From Loripinus fragilis (lineage: Eukaryota; Mollusca; Bivalvia; Lucinida; Lucinidae), in assembly GCA_964019695.1 (NCBI GenBank), contig OZ026517.1:51763672-51827671 (forward strand): DNA of 64,000 nucleotides, written 5' to 3'. This document shows, in pieces, positions 47,756 to 59,295 of the stretch. Numbering within the stretch: position 1 is the stretch's first letter; the number at the start of each line of letters is the position of its first letter. The notes beneath the pieces are model-generated. The model worked only from the letters and a program-made list of their open reading frames with translations. It did not search any database and was not told the DNA's origin. The position numbers were made by a program, and so were the translations under genes.

Positions 47756-50700
47756 TACAAGTTCTGAACTTGCCTGACTTTTGTAAAGGCAAGAGCCAAC
47801 TGTCACTCTTTAGCACAACCAGGTGCAGTGCTTTCTAAACAACTTTGATAGCTTCGTCAGCTATAAGTTCTTGCACATAGCAGGTATAAATACCTCAATG
47901 CAAAGGCAACAACAGGCTCAAAAACCTTGTTGTAGAATAGCCTAGATGAGATGCTTGTCCAGACCATGGACACAGTCAGGGACATGCCCACCCATAGATT
48001 CCAAGACTTAACCAGCCTTCAAAGTAAACAGAGCGTTAGTATAGTTTATATCCCTGGTGCCAATGTGTCACTTTGTTCTTGCAGTGATATCAAAAAATAT
48101 AACAGCTCTTCTGGCAAAGCCCTGACTAGGTCACATTATCTTATGTGAGCCCATTTCATAATGCTGACATGTTCCATTAGCATTTCCTGTCAAAGACGTG
48201 GGAGAAGTCTTGCATAGGCCGCATATACCAAAGCCATGGGTAGGCAGCTCTCTTAAGGTGATGAGTCACACCAGGTCTTTCTGTAACCGTCTGCATCATA
48301 TCAGCTTGTCCACAGAAAAGAATGATGATTTCTATCAGAAAACTTCTCCAAAAGCACACCTATCATTTCCAGTGGTAGATAGGATTAGTCAATGCTAAGA
48401 GCAGTAGGCTTCAGGGCTTCACCTCCACCTAGCCCTCTTTGTCTTGTTTTGAGAACAAGCCAGTCTTGTTTTGAGAACAAGACAGCATCCAGATGAGCCT
48501 TTCTCCTCGGATAGCAGGCTGCATCTGCACAAATGCAACAGGTAGTACTGGGCTACATGGTACCAGTAGCAGAAGTTACCACACACATATCTCACAACAC
48601 TAAACTCTTTCCAGTGACTTTGTAGGTAACTCTGACCTGACTTGACATGGATTTGACAATTATTGGTCAATTTCTAAAACAATGAGTGCATATTTACTGC
48701 AACACTGACCCCTCCATCTATTTTACTTTCTTTTCTCAAAACTGGAGAAGAGTACTTTGCCAAACAGTGCAGGCCCAAGGATGATGCAGCAGAAATAAGT
48801 CTAGGACAATCCATGATACTATATGTACTGACACAATCAAGTAAAGCGCAGCTGTTTCTTTTAGCAGTTTCATCATTGTCACCATCCACTACATCTCAGT
48901 CCAAGAATTTAAATGCCCAGATGTGGTCAATGACTACATCATCAAAAGCAATTACAAAACAGGATTTCTCTTTTGTCCTTATAGGCCAACACCAGTTGAA
49001 CACAAAGTCTTCTGCACAGTCAAAGAGGTTTACCCTATGGTTAGTGTTTCTGTCTAATGCTTATCCAGAAGAAAACCTTATGATTTTCGGCACCACTGCA
49101 TGAATTCAGTGACTCATTGGTATAAAGGAGACAAACCATAACATTCAGATGACACTGCATAACAAGTTTATGTCAACCTTCAAGACTAGGAGGTCCAGGA
49201 AACTAGTGATCTCCATCTCCCTGACTATGTAACTGGCTGAACCAGTACCTCATCCAGGCAATCATACACCAGGATTTCCAAGCCTGAAAGCTGAACATGC
49301 AAGGAAATCTGTATGCCTGCTATCTGCAAGACCTCTTGGCTGAAATAACTATCACAGCATCCAGGAAGCCCTAGACCTAGTCTAGCCAAAAGATGGCAAA
49401 AAAAACTCTCGCATGTACAATGGTAATACAAACTGTGACAGAGCCGGGCTACATACCTGGATTAGTGCTTTGCCTTGGCAGCTTGCCCTCAAGGTAAAAA
49501 ACTTGCAACTTAGTATGCTCACACAAGCTAATGTCATTAGCAGCAAGGTTTGGTCCACCAAGATCAATACAGACAAAGGCACTCTGAAGAGAACTGCTAA
49601 GTGCTACTGCCCACTTTGGTTTCTGGATTAACCCCGCTCCCTTGCAACCATCCTGGCCATGTCAGTAGAAACCAGCATTGAAATGGGGCCCCATTTGGAT
49701 TTCAATGCTGCTTTCTAGTTAACCATGACAGAATTGTCACAAAAAATAGGTCAATATCAAAAGCCAAAATGGACAGTTGCCAACTACACAGGTTTATCCA
49801 AAGTTCTGTTGTCTGAATTGCCCTTGGTGGACCAAATCTGAAGCCTCAAATACACCTTTGTGTGTTCATACCAGATCACAAATATTTAATCCTGTAGGTG
49901 GTCCACCATGACAAGGCACTGATCCACGTTGGCAGCCAAGTTCTCTCACTGAATGTCTCACAAATGTAAAGGCAAGAGCTTTTTGTCATCCTTTAGCAAA
50001 ACCAGGTGCAGGGTTTTCCAGACTGCTTTGGTAGCTACTTCAGTCGCTAGTTCTTGCACATAGCAGGTATACAGACCCCAATGCATATGCAACCACAGTC
50101 TTAGATATCTTGGTGTAGAATGGTCTAGCTGAGATGCTAGTGCAGACAGTGGACACAGGCAAGGACATGGCAATCCATAGATTACAAGACTTCACCAGCC
50201 TTCAAAGTAGACAGAACATTGTTGCACAAATTAATCTAGATGGCATAGTTTGTATCCCCAGTGCCAATGTGTCACCTTGTTCTTGCAGTGATATCAAAAA
50301 TATAACAGCTCTTCTGGCAAACTATCTTATGATTAGCCCATTTCACAATGCAGACATGTTCCATTAGCATTTCCTGTCAAAGACGTGGAAGAAGTCTTAC
50401 ATAGGCCGCATATACCAAAGCCATGGGTAGGCAGCTATGCTAAGGTGATGAGTCACACCGGGTCTTTCTGTAAAATTCTGCATCATCCTCAGCTTGTCCA
50501 CAGAAACTTATGATTATTTCTATCAACAAGCTTCTCCAAAAGTGCTCTTATCTTTTCCAGTGGTAGATAGGATTACTCAATGCTAAGAACAGTACGCTTT
50601 CAGGGCTACACCTCCACCTAGCCCTCCTAGTCTTGTTTTGAGAACAAGCCAGTCTTGTTTTGAGAACAAGACAGCATCCAGATGAGGATTCCTCCTCGGA

Positions 50701-51036
50701 TAGCAGGCTGCATCTGCCCAAATGCAACAGGTAGTACTGGGCTACATGGTACCAGTAGCAGAAGTTACCACACACATATCTCACAACACTAGACTCTTTC
50801 CAGTGACTTCCTAGGTAACTCTGACCTGACTTGACATGGATTTGACAATTATTGGTCAATTTCTGAAACAATTAATGAGTGCATATTTACTGCAACACTG
50901 ACTCCTCCATCTATTTTACTTTCTTTTCTCAAAAACCTGAGAAGAGTACTTTGCCAAACAGTGCAGGCCCAAGGATGATGCAGCAGAAATAAGTCTAGGA
51001 CAATCCATGATACTATATGTACTGACACAATCAAGT
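47756..51036. repeat. Diverged satellite copies, ~1.5 units
   Basis: Contiguous unit order from the GGTGCAGTGCTTTC region (47,822) through a full cycle to AATCAAGTAAAG (51,036). The reverse-strand frame around 49,470-49,630 is still open here, unlike in most diverged copies, but has several amino-acid changes. Confidence 0.88.
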
Positions 51037-51670
51037 AAAGTTCTTGCAGTGATATCAAAAAATATAACAGCTCTTCTGGCAAAGCTCTGACTAGGTCACA
51101 CTATCTTATGGTGAGCCAATTTCACAATGCAGACATGTTCCATTAGCATTTCTTGTCAAAGACGTGGGAGAAGTCTTGCATATGCTGCAGATACCAAAGC
51201 CATGGGTAGGCAGCTATCCTAAGGTGATGAGTCACACTGGGCCTTTCTGTGATCACTGAACTGCTGCATGGTCCTCATCTTGTCCACAGAAAAGTATGAT
51301 GATTTTCATCAGCAAGCTTCTTTAATAGCTGGCGTATCCACACCTTTCCAGTTTGGAATGATTATTAATATTGCACAATGCTAGCGTAAGAGTATTAGGC
51401 TACAGGGCCTCACCTCAACCTGGCTCTCCTCAGTCTTGTTTTGAGAACAAGACAACATCCTGATTGTCCTTCCTCCTTGCATAAAATGCTGTATCCGCCC
51501 AAATGTGACAGGTAGTACTGGGATACATGGTACCAGTAGCAGAAACTACCACACACTAAGCTAACATATGCAGCTCTGACCTGACTTGACATGATATTGG
51601 CAAACATGGGTCAATCTTAAAACAAGGCATGAGTGCATATTTACTGCAACACTGGATCCTCCATCTCTCA

Positions 51671-51861
51671 TTGGGCCAGTTAAGCAAAAAAAAACTAACG
51701 TAAAATTGTGATTATTTTCTAACCCATCAGTTAAAGCAGGTGTTTTGGGTGCTCAAAAGAACCGTCTCATTGAGACGGTTCTTTTGAGTACCCACAACAT
51801 ATGTTTTGGTTGAGAAATAAGAAAAATAATTTTCTGTTACACACTCTTATCTAGGGGCCTG
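51671..51861 (+). mobile_element. hAT-like MITE, family 1, copy d
   Basis: 191 bp with a perfect hairpin core at 51,752-51,788. Same insertion site as copies c and f. Confidence 0.82.
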
Positions 51862-52097
51862 ATCTCTTTTACTTTTTTTTTTACTTAAAACCTGTGAAAT
51901 AGTGCAGGCCCATCCATGATATTATCTTTTCTGATACAATACAGCTGTTTCATTGAGCAGTGTCAAGATAACCATTAACTACATTTAATTCTACACCAAC
52001 CACATCGGCTTTTCATGGTAGCCCTTTTCAAAGCAAAAACTCACTTTTCAAAAATAACATCTCCCTCCAAGAATTAAAGTCAAATAAGTTATATGCA

Positions 52098-52287
52098 TAG
52101 GTCCAGATAAAGATCGTTTGTGTACCTAAAATTGTATTTATATCCTTACCCATCAATTTAAACATGTGTTTTGTGTGCTCAAAAGAACCGTCTCATTGAG
52201 ACGGTTCTTTTGAGTACCCGCAACACATGTTTTGGCTAAGAAATCAGAAAAATGATTTTGCAGTACACACTCTTATCTGGAGGCCTG
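52098..52287 (+). mobile_element. hAT-like MITE, family 1, copy e (type copy)
   Basis: 190 bp, TAGGTCCAGATAAAG...CTTATCTGGAGGCCTG. It is flanked by perfect 8-bp TATATGCA duplications (52,090-52,097 and 52,288-52,295). The empty site GGTATATGCATGACC is preserved at ~41,468 and ~26,457. Perfect hairpin core at 52,178-52,214. The 8-bp target and CAGG-like termini indicate hAT. This copy moved independently of c, d and f. Confidence 0.88.
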
Positions 52288-52417
52288 TATATGCATGACC
52301 TACAGCATCAACTGCTATTAAAAACAGGATTTCTCTTTGTCCTTTTCGGAAAACTCCAATTGTACACTAAGTCAAAGAGGTTCATCTTACGATAAGTGTT
52401 TTTATGTCTAATGCATA

Positions 52418-52618
52418 GGCCAAATAAAAATATAACTGTGTTACGGCTAACAGGTCAGAATTTTTTTAACATTATTTTTCTAGAAAAAATATAATTTAAT
52501 GCCTTTCAAAATGCATAAGAACATTTTTTTCCAGAAAACCTGAAAAAAATTCTAGGTTTCGCTAGTAAATTTAGGAAAAGGTCTGGTTACCCTTAACACA
52601 TGTAATTTTTATTTGGCC
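52418..52618. mobile_element. Harbinger-like MITE, family 2, copy c
   Basis: 201 bp, orthologous in position to copies a, b and d, with the same ATA/TTA flanks. Confidence 0.75.
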
Positions 52619-52815
52619 TTATTTAGAAGAAACCCTTTTGGTTTTAGGGCACAACTGCACAACTTCTGTGACACACTGTACAAAGGAGGAAAGCCGTAAA
52701 ATTCGAAGAAAAAAAAATTATGACAGGTTTAGGACAACCACATGCTGAGAGCAGTATGATATAGGGTTACTCTCAACATGGCCATCCTCAGTCTTGTTTT
52801 GAGAACAAGACAACT

Positions 52816-54275
52816 CAGATACAACCAAATTATTTTGCCTGGTAGCAAAACTGAAACCTCTTGTAGCAAAAGCAAAAATATCCATCAAAGGAGATGGCAA
52901 CTTCCCAACCCAAAGTAAATGATAAGCAGTATAAACTGAAAACCAAGTATATACTAGAATTGTTTTTCAACGAAAAAACAGAGCTTTTCCCCTTTTAGGA
53001 ATAAAAAAAAAATTCACAAAATTGCATTTAATTATGTTATAAGGGGAATAATTTGAAAAATATACATGCAAGAGTTATGGTTCTTATGCATGACACATTG
53101 TATGAATGTGCTATTACAAATGTATGAAGTTTCATTGAAATATCTTTGACGGTTATCAAGTTATAGAGTGGACACGATTTTGTGACGGACAGACCCACTA
53201 ACAGAGGCAAGGGGGAAAATATACATGCAAGAGTTATGGTTCTTGTGCATGGCACATCGTCTGAATGTGCTTTACAAATGTATGAAATTTTGTTGAAATA
53301 CCTCTAACTGTTATCAAGTTATAGAGCGGACACAAAATGTCATTGCAAATTATCTAAGGGAAATTAACTCCATAAATATCCAAAGCAGAGTTCTGATTCT
53401 TGTGCATGACACGTCGTCTGAATGTGCTTTACAAATGTATGAAGTTTCGTTGAAATGCCTCTAACAGTTTTCAAGTTATAGAGCAGACACCAAATAGCAT
53501 CGCAAATGATCAAAGGGAAATAACACCAAAAATATTCATTGTGGTCTAGAAGTGTATGAAGTTTCACCTTATAGAGCGGACAAAAAATATTGGATTTAGT
53601 TATGTTACAAGGGGAATAATTTGAAAAATAAACATGCAAGCGTTATGGTTCTTGTGCATGACATGTCATCTTAATGTGTTTTACAAATGTATGAAGTTTC
53701 GTTGAAATATCTCTTATACTTATCACGTTATAGAGCGGACACAAAATATCATTGCAAATTATCTAAGGGAAATAAACTCCAAAAATATCCAAAGCAGAGT
53801 TATTGTTCTTGTGCATGACACGTCGTCTGAATGTGCTTTACAAATGTATAAAGTTTTGTTGATATACCTCTAACGGTTTTCAAGTTATAGAGCAGACACC
53901 AAATAGCATCGCAAATGATCAAAGGGAAATAACTCCAAAAATATTCAAAGCAGAGTTCTGGTTCCTGTGCATGACACGTCATCTGAATGTGCTTTACAAG
54001 TGTATCAGAGTTCGTACGGAAATGGGAAAGCAGAATTCCAGGACTTTTCCAGGACTTTTTACATTTTTCAAGGACTTAATTTCTTCCAATTTTGTATAAC
54101 CCTCAAAAATGAAAAAAAGTTGTGAAATGTGCACAAAATAGTGGGTGCACATCTTCAATATGTGAACGATCATCAAAGTTTCAACAAGCAATGAAAAACT
54201 TTTGGAGTTACAGATTACACAAACTACGCATCCTGGACAGACAGATGGATGGACAGAGGGAAGAATGGACCCAAT
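52816..54275. repeat. 157-bp repeat block, copy 3
   Basis: Collinear with copies 1 and 2. The tail is shortened to GGACAGACAGATGGATGG (~54,234-54,251). Confidence 0.78.
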
Positions 54276-54715
54276 ACTAGACCTGCTTTCGCTAAATAGA
54301 CATAATCAAGGAGTGGGAAACACATGGACTGAAGTAGTCAAAATTTAATGGTGAATTAAGTTTTAAAGACATCAGGTACAGCATGAAATAAGAAAACACA
54401 GATCATATGAGTAGCAGAAAATAAGTTACAGAGGGGTAGTACATGATAAGAAGAATGAATAGAATCTATGCCAAATTACATGTAATTACTAGGGGCAATG
54501 TAACATCATTCGTGTGATTATCTTCCTATTGCTAAGCTGCATGCTCATCACCAGTGAAAACTACCGGTGAATTTTCAACTGTGCACCAAATGCCCGCCCC
54601 GGATGTGTATTTAAGGCGTACCAATAGTAAAATTGTTTGAATACTTGAAATCACCTTCCTGCTGCTGCTCAATCTTCTTTTTGTATTCCTTGTTGTTGAT
54701 CCATCTTCATACTAT
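54276..54715. repeat. Conserved ~450-bp segment B, copy 3
   Basis: Collinear with the others, but ~15 bp (CTCTGGCAATATACT-like) are missing at ~54,656. Confidence 0.65.
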
Positions 54716-55605
54716 GGATAGGAAACTATTCTCTAAGCCAATAAGGTCCTTCTGGGACTATTGAACTCCTGCATGGTCCTCAGCTTATTGACAGTAAAGT
54801 AGGATGATTTTTATCAGCAAGCTTATTCAATAAGTTGGCTTAACAGCACCTTTCCCGTTTAGAATGATCAGGCTACATGACTTCACCTCAACCTTGTTCT
54901 CCTCGGCTCTGATTTGAAAACAAGACAAATCCAGATGGGCCTTCCTCTGCCCAAATGTTACAGGTAGTACTGAGCTACATGGTACCAGTAGCAGAAGTTA
55001 CCACACACATATCTAGCTAACATTCTTGTGTTCTGATACAAACAAGTGTAGTGCAGCTGGGTTTTTTACCAATGTCATCCAGGGAACCATCATTCAGTCC
55101 CTTCCAACCCGACCACAAATCCTGAGCAAGGCTTTGAGAGCTCTCATGCAATGTCTTTCACAGCAAAGACTCAAAATTTAGAAATCTGATTCCCAGTTAT
55201 ATCCGTTAAAGAATTTAAATGCCAGAGGTCTATGACTAGAGCATCAAAAGCAATTACAAATCTGGATTACTCTTTTGTCCTTTATAAAAAAAACACCAGT
55301 AAATACTAAGGCTTCTGCAGTCAGATTGGCTCACCCTATGATGAGTATATCTGTCTAATGCTTATCCAGAAGAACCCATTTATAGCATCACTGCAAGAAT
55401 TCGGTGGCACACTGATACAAAGGAGGCAAGCCATAACATTCAGATGAAACTGTATAACAAGTAAATGTCAACCTTCAAGACTAGGAGGTCCAGAAAACTA
55501 GTGATTTCCATCTCCCTGACTATGTAACTGGCTTAACCAGTACCTCATCCAGGCAATCATACACCAGGATTTCCAAGCCTGAAAGCTGAACATGCATAGA
55601 AATCT
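54716..55605. repeat. Diverged satellite copy
   Basis: Unit order from the CCTCAGCTTATTGACAG region (~54,778) to GCATAGAAATCT (55,605), where a palindrome-rich insertion intervenes. It holds the empty TTAA site (~55,205) for the element at 61,563. Confidence 0.8.
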
Positions 55606-56229
55606 TTATTATATACAAAGTAATGAAATACAGGAAAATATGTATTAAATATAATGCATATTTTAAAAAAGCTGTATTTCACAGCCGTGAAAATATAAAA
55701 AGCTGTATTTTCACTGCAGTGAAAATATAAGTTGTATTTCACGGGTGATATTGGATGTCCTCTGCTTTCTCCATTGACTATCTTGAGCCCACTTCAGAAT
55801 TTCAAACGCCTGTAACTTTCTTATTAGTGGACAAAAATACAAAGTGTGGGTATTCATTTTCTTAGTTAGATCGCAAGGAATATTTTGGTAATATATGTGT
55901 CGGGATTTGCTGAAATTTTCACTTTCTCTACTCCTGCTCCTATGGGTTTCAGTTTTGCCGACATTGAACGTTATGCAACGTCATCACTAAAATGACGTAA
56001 TGTGCGAACGCGTATGACGTCATTTAGTGCAAAAAATCAGTCACACTTAAAAGTGTATATAATAAAAAGAAAATTCAATTTTTTGGAATGAATATGCCAT
56101 TTATTTCATCTCGTGAAGCGAGAAAATGTATATTTCATTTGTGGCTTCGCCACTCATGAAATATGTATTTTTCGCTTCACTCGATGAAATAAATGGCATA
56201 TTCATTCCAAAAATTTGAATATCCTCTAT
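55606..56229. mobile_element. ~0.62-kb palindrome-rich insertion
   Basis: It separates GCATAGAAATCT from GTATGCCTGC, which are adjacent in other units. Contents in order: a 22-bp perfect palindrome centred on CTGCAG (55,706-55,727), an inverted pair of CACTAAAATGACGT / ACGTCATTTAGTG (55,985-56,029) and a long nested cruciform (56,074-56,219). No ORF or clear target duplication is seen. Class unknown. Confidence 0.7.
56074..56219. repeat. Nested cruciform
   Basis: Perfect 31-bp arms lie at 56,080-56,110 and 56,183-56,213. An inner imperfect stem contains GTGAAGCGA on one side and TCGCTTCAC on the other. The centre is a perfect GTGGC-TTC-GCCAC hairpin at 56,141-56,153. Nearly the whole ~146 bp can pair with itself. 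Confidence 0.9.
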
Positions 56230-57604
56230 GTATGCCTGCTATATGAAAGACCTCTTGGCTGAAATAACTATCAATGCCATCTAGGTAGCTCTAGACCAAG
56301 GCAAGCCAAAAATTGGCAAAAAAAACTCTTGCATGTACAATGGTAAAACAAACTGTGACAGAGCCTGGCTACATACCTGGCTTAGTGCTTTGCCTTGGCA
56401 GCTTGCCCTCAGGTAAAACATTTACAACTTAGTATGCTCACACAAGCTGATGTCATTGGCAGCAAGGTTTGGTCCTCTAAGATCAATACAGACAAAGGCA
56501 CTCTGAAGAGAACTGCTAAGTGCTACTGCCCACTTTGGTTTCTGGATTAACCCCGCTCCCTTGCAACCATCCTGACCATGTCAGCAGAAACCAGCATTGA
56601 AATGGGGCCCCATTTGGATTTCAATGCTGTTTTCTAGTTAACCATGACAGAATTGTCACAAAAAATAGGTCAATATCAAAAGCCAAAATGGACAGTTGCC
56701 ACCTTCACAGGTTTCTCCAAAGTTGTGTTGTCTAAATTGCCCTTGGTGGACCAAATCTGAAGCCTCAAATACACCTTTGTGTGTCCACACCAGCTCACAA
56801 ATATATAACCCTGTAGGTAGTCTGACAAGACATGACACTGGTCCAAGTTGGCAGCCAAGTTCTCCCACTGAATGTCTCACAAATGTAAAGGCAAGAGCTT
56901 TTTGTCATCCTTTAGCAAAACCAGGTGCAGGGTTTGCCAGACAGCTTTGGTAGCTGCTTCAGCCACGAGTTCTTGCACATAGCAGGTATACAGACCCCAA
57001 TGCATATGCAACCACAGGCTTAGATATCTTGGTGTAGAATGGTCTAGCTGAGATGCTAGTGCAGACAGTGGACACAGGCAAGGACATGGCAATCCATAGA
57101 TTACGAGACTTCACCAGCCTTCAAAGTAGACAGAACATTGTTGCACAGATTAATCTAGATGGCATAGTTTGTATCCCAAGTGCCAATGTGTAACCTTGTT
57201 ATTACAGTGATATCAAAAAATATAACAGCTCTTCTGGAAAAGCCGCGACTAGGTCACACTATCTTATGGTGAGCCCATTTCACAATGCAGACATATTTCA
57301 TTGGCATTTTCTGTCAAAGATGTGGGAGAAGTTGCATAGGCGGTATATAAGCCATAGGTAGGCAGCTATCCTAAGGTGATGAGTCACACTTGACCTTTCT
57401 GTGATCACTGAACTGCTGCATGGTCCTCATCTTGTCCACAGAAAAGAATGATGATTTTCATCAGCAAGCTTCTTTAGTAGCTGGCGTATCCGCACCTTTC
57501 CCGTGTGGAATGATTGTCGGTAAGATTACTCAATGCTAGCCTAAGAGCATTAGGCTACAGGGCCTCACCTCAACCTGGCCCTCCTCAGTCTTGTTTTGAG
57601 AAGA
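56230..57604. repeat. Diverged satellite copy
   Basis: Runs from GTATGCCTGCTATATG through TTTGGTTTCTGGATTAACC (~56,535), CAGGTTTCTCCAAAG (~56,706), GATGCTAGTGCAGAC (57,053) and CAGCAAGCTTC (57,461). A 1-bp deletion at ~56,413 breaks the minus-strand frame. Confidence 0.85.
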
Positions 57605-58075
57605 CAGGCTTTCAAGTGCCCTTCAACAAAAAAGTAGGCAAAAAGTAGGGATAAAAATTTTGAAAAAGTAGTGAAAAAGTAGGGATTATTGGTGTAAAAA
57701 AGTAGGGATAGTAGAGCCTTTCCAAGTACAAAAATCATCACAATGATTTGTTAGATATACAAAATTTAATACTAAAAAAGCAGGACAAGAGCTGTGTTAA
57801 TAGCGCTGGCGAAACAGAGATACTTTTTTGGGTTAAAGATAATTTTTTAATATGTTTTAGTGGTGGACTCCCTGAAGAAAAATAAATAAGATTGATTTCT
57901 AAAATCCGAGCGAGCGAGGAAAAATTTCAGGATTTTTTACGTGTGAATGACATTTTTGAGTGAAAAAGTAGGGATAGTAGGGCATTTTCAAGAAAAAGTA
58001 GGGAAAAGTAGGAGCAAATCAAAAAAGAAGGGAAAAGTAGGAAAAATAGGAAAGGAGGGCCCACTTGAAAGCCTG
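57605..58075. mobile_element. 471-bp non-autonomous hAT-like element, 6-bp target
   Basis: The terminal inverted repeat is CAGGCTTTCAAGTG at both ends, flanked by perfect AGAAGA copies (57,599-57,604 and 58,076-58,081). The interior is rich in AAAAAGTAGGGA repeats and has no transposase. The terminus resembles the autonomous element's CAGGGTTGTCAAA and the target length is the same, so mobilisation by that or a related transposase is possible. Confidence 0.82.
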
Positions 58076-58316
58076 AGAAGAAGATAACATCCTGATGGTC
58101 CTTCCTCCTTGTATAAAATGCTGTATCTGCCCAAATGTGACAGGTAGTACTGGGATACATGGTACCAGTAGCAGAAATTACCACATACATAACTCACAAC
58201 ACTAAGCTAACATATGCAGCTCTGACCTGACTTGACATGATATTGGCAAACATGCGTCAATCTTAAAACAAGGCATGAGTGCATATTTACTGCAACACTG
58301 GATCCTCCATCTCTCA

Positions 58317-58507
58317 TAGGGCCAGTTAAGCCAAAAAAAATTAACGTAAAATTGTGATTATTTTCTAACCCATCAGTTTAAACAGGCGTTTTGGGTGCTC
58401 AAAAGAACCGTCTCATTGAGACGGTTCTTTTGAGTACCCACAACATATGTTTTGGTTTAGAAATAAGAAAAATAATTTTCTGTTACACACTCTCATCTGG
58501 GGGCCTG
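58317..58507 (+). mobile_element. hAT-like MITE, family 1, copy f
   Basis: 191 bp with a perfect hairpin core at 58,398-58,434. Same site as copies c and d. Confidence 0.82.
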
Positions 58508-58890
58508 ATCTCTTTTACTTTTTTTTTACTTAAAACCTGTGAAATAGTGCAGGCCCATCCATGATACTATCTTTTCTGATACAATAAAGCTGTTTCATTG
58601 AGCAGTGTCATAGTAACCATTTACTACATTTAATTCCACACCAAACACATATCCTGAGAAAGGCTTTGAACGCTTTTACATCGGCTTTCCTTTTCAAAGC
58701 AAAAACTCACATTCTAAAAATAACATCTCCCTCCAAGAATTAAAGCCAAATAGGCTATATGCATGACCTACAGCATTAAATGCTATTTAAAACAGGATTT
58801 CTCTTTGTTCTTTTCGGAAAACTCCAATTGTACACTAATTTAAGTCAAAGAGGTTCATCCTACAATAAGTGTATTTATGTCTAATGCATA

Positions 58891-59096
58891 GGCCAAATAA
58901 AAATATAACTGTGTTACGGCTAACAGGTCAGAATTTTTTTTTTAACATTATTTTTCTAGAAAAAATATAATTTAATGCCTTTCAAAATGCATAAGAATTT
59001 TTTTTTCTCCAGAAAACCTGAAAAAAATTCTAGGTTTCGCCAGTAAATTTAGGAAAAGGTCTGGCTACCCTTAACACATGTATTTTTTATTTGGCC
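58891..59096. mobile_element. Harbinger-like MITE, family 2, copy d
   Basis: 206 bp, orthologous to copies a-c, with the same ATA/TTA flanks. Confidence 0.75.
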
Positions 59097-59295
59097 TTAT
59101 TTAGAAGAAACCCTTTTGGTTTTAGGGCACCACTGCACAACTTCTGTGACACACTGTACAAAGGAGGAAAGCCTAAAATTCTAATGAAGAAAAAAAAATT
59201 ATGACAGGTTTAGGACAACCACATGCTGAGAGCAGTATGATATAGGGTTACTCTCAACATGGCCATCCTTAGTCTTGTTTTGAGAACAAGACAAC

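Larger units (their letters stand above)
51037..52815. repeat. Diverged satellite copy with three MITEs
   Basis: Begins at the same abnormal junction as 32,957 (TCAAGTAAAG joined to TTCTTGCAGTGATAT). It then runs through CATTTCTTGTCAAAGACG (51,150), CAGCAAGCTTC (51,310) and CATCTCCCTCCAAG (~52,061), and ends in the repeated CTTGTTTTGAGAACAAG piece (~52,793). Confidence 0.8.
58076..59295. repeat. Diverged satellite copy with two MITEs
   Basis: Same architecture as 25,485-26,985 and 40,871-41,985, ending in the CTTGTTTTGAGAACAAG piece (~59,276). Confidence 0.8.
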
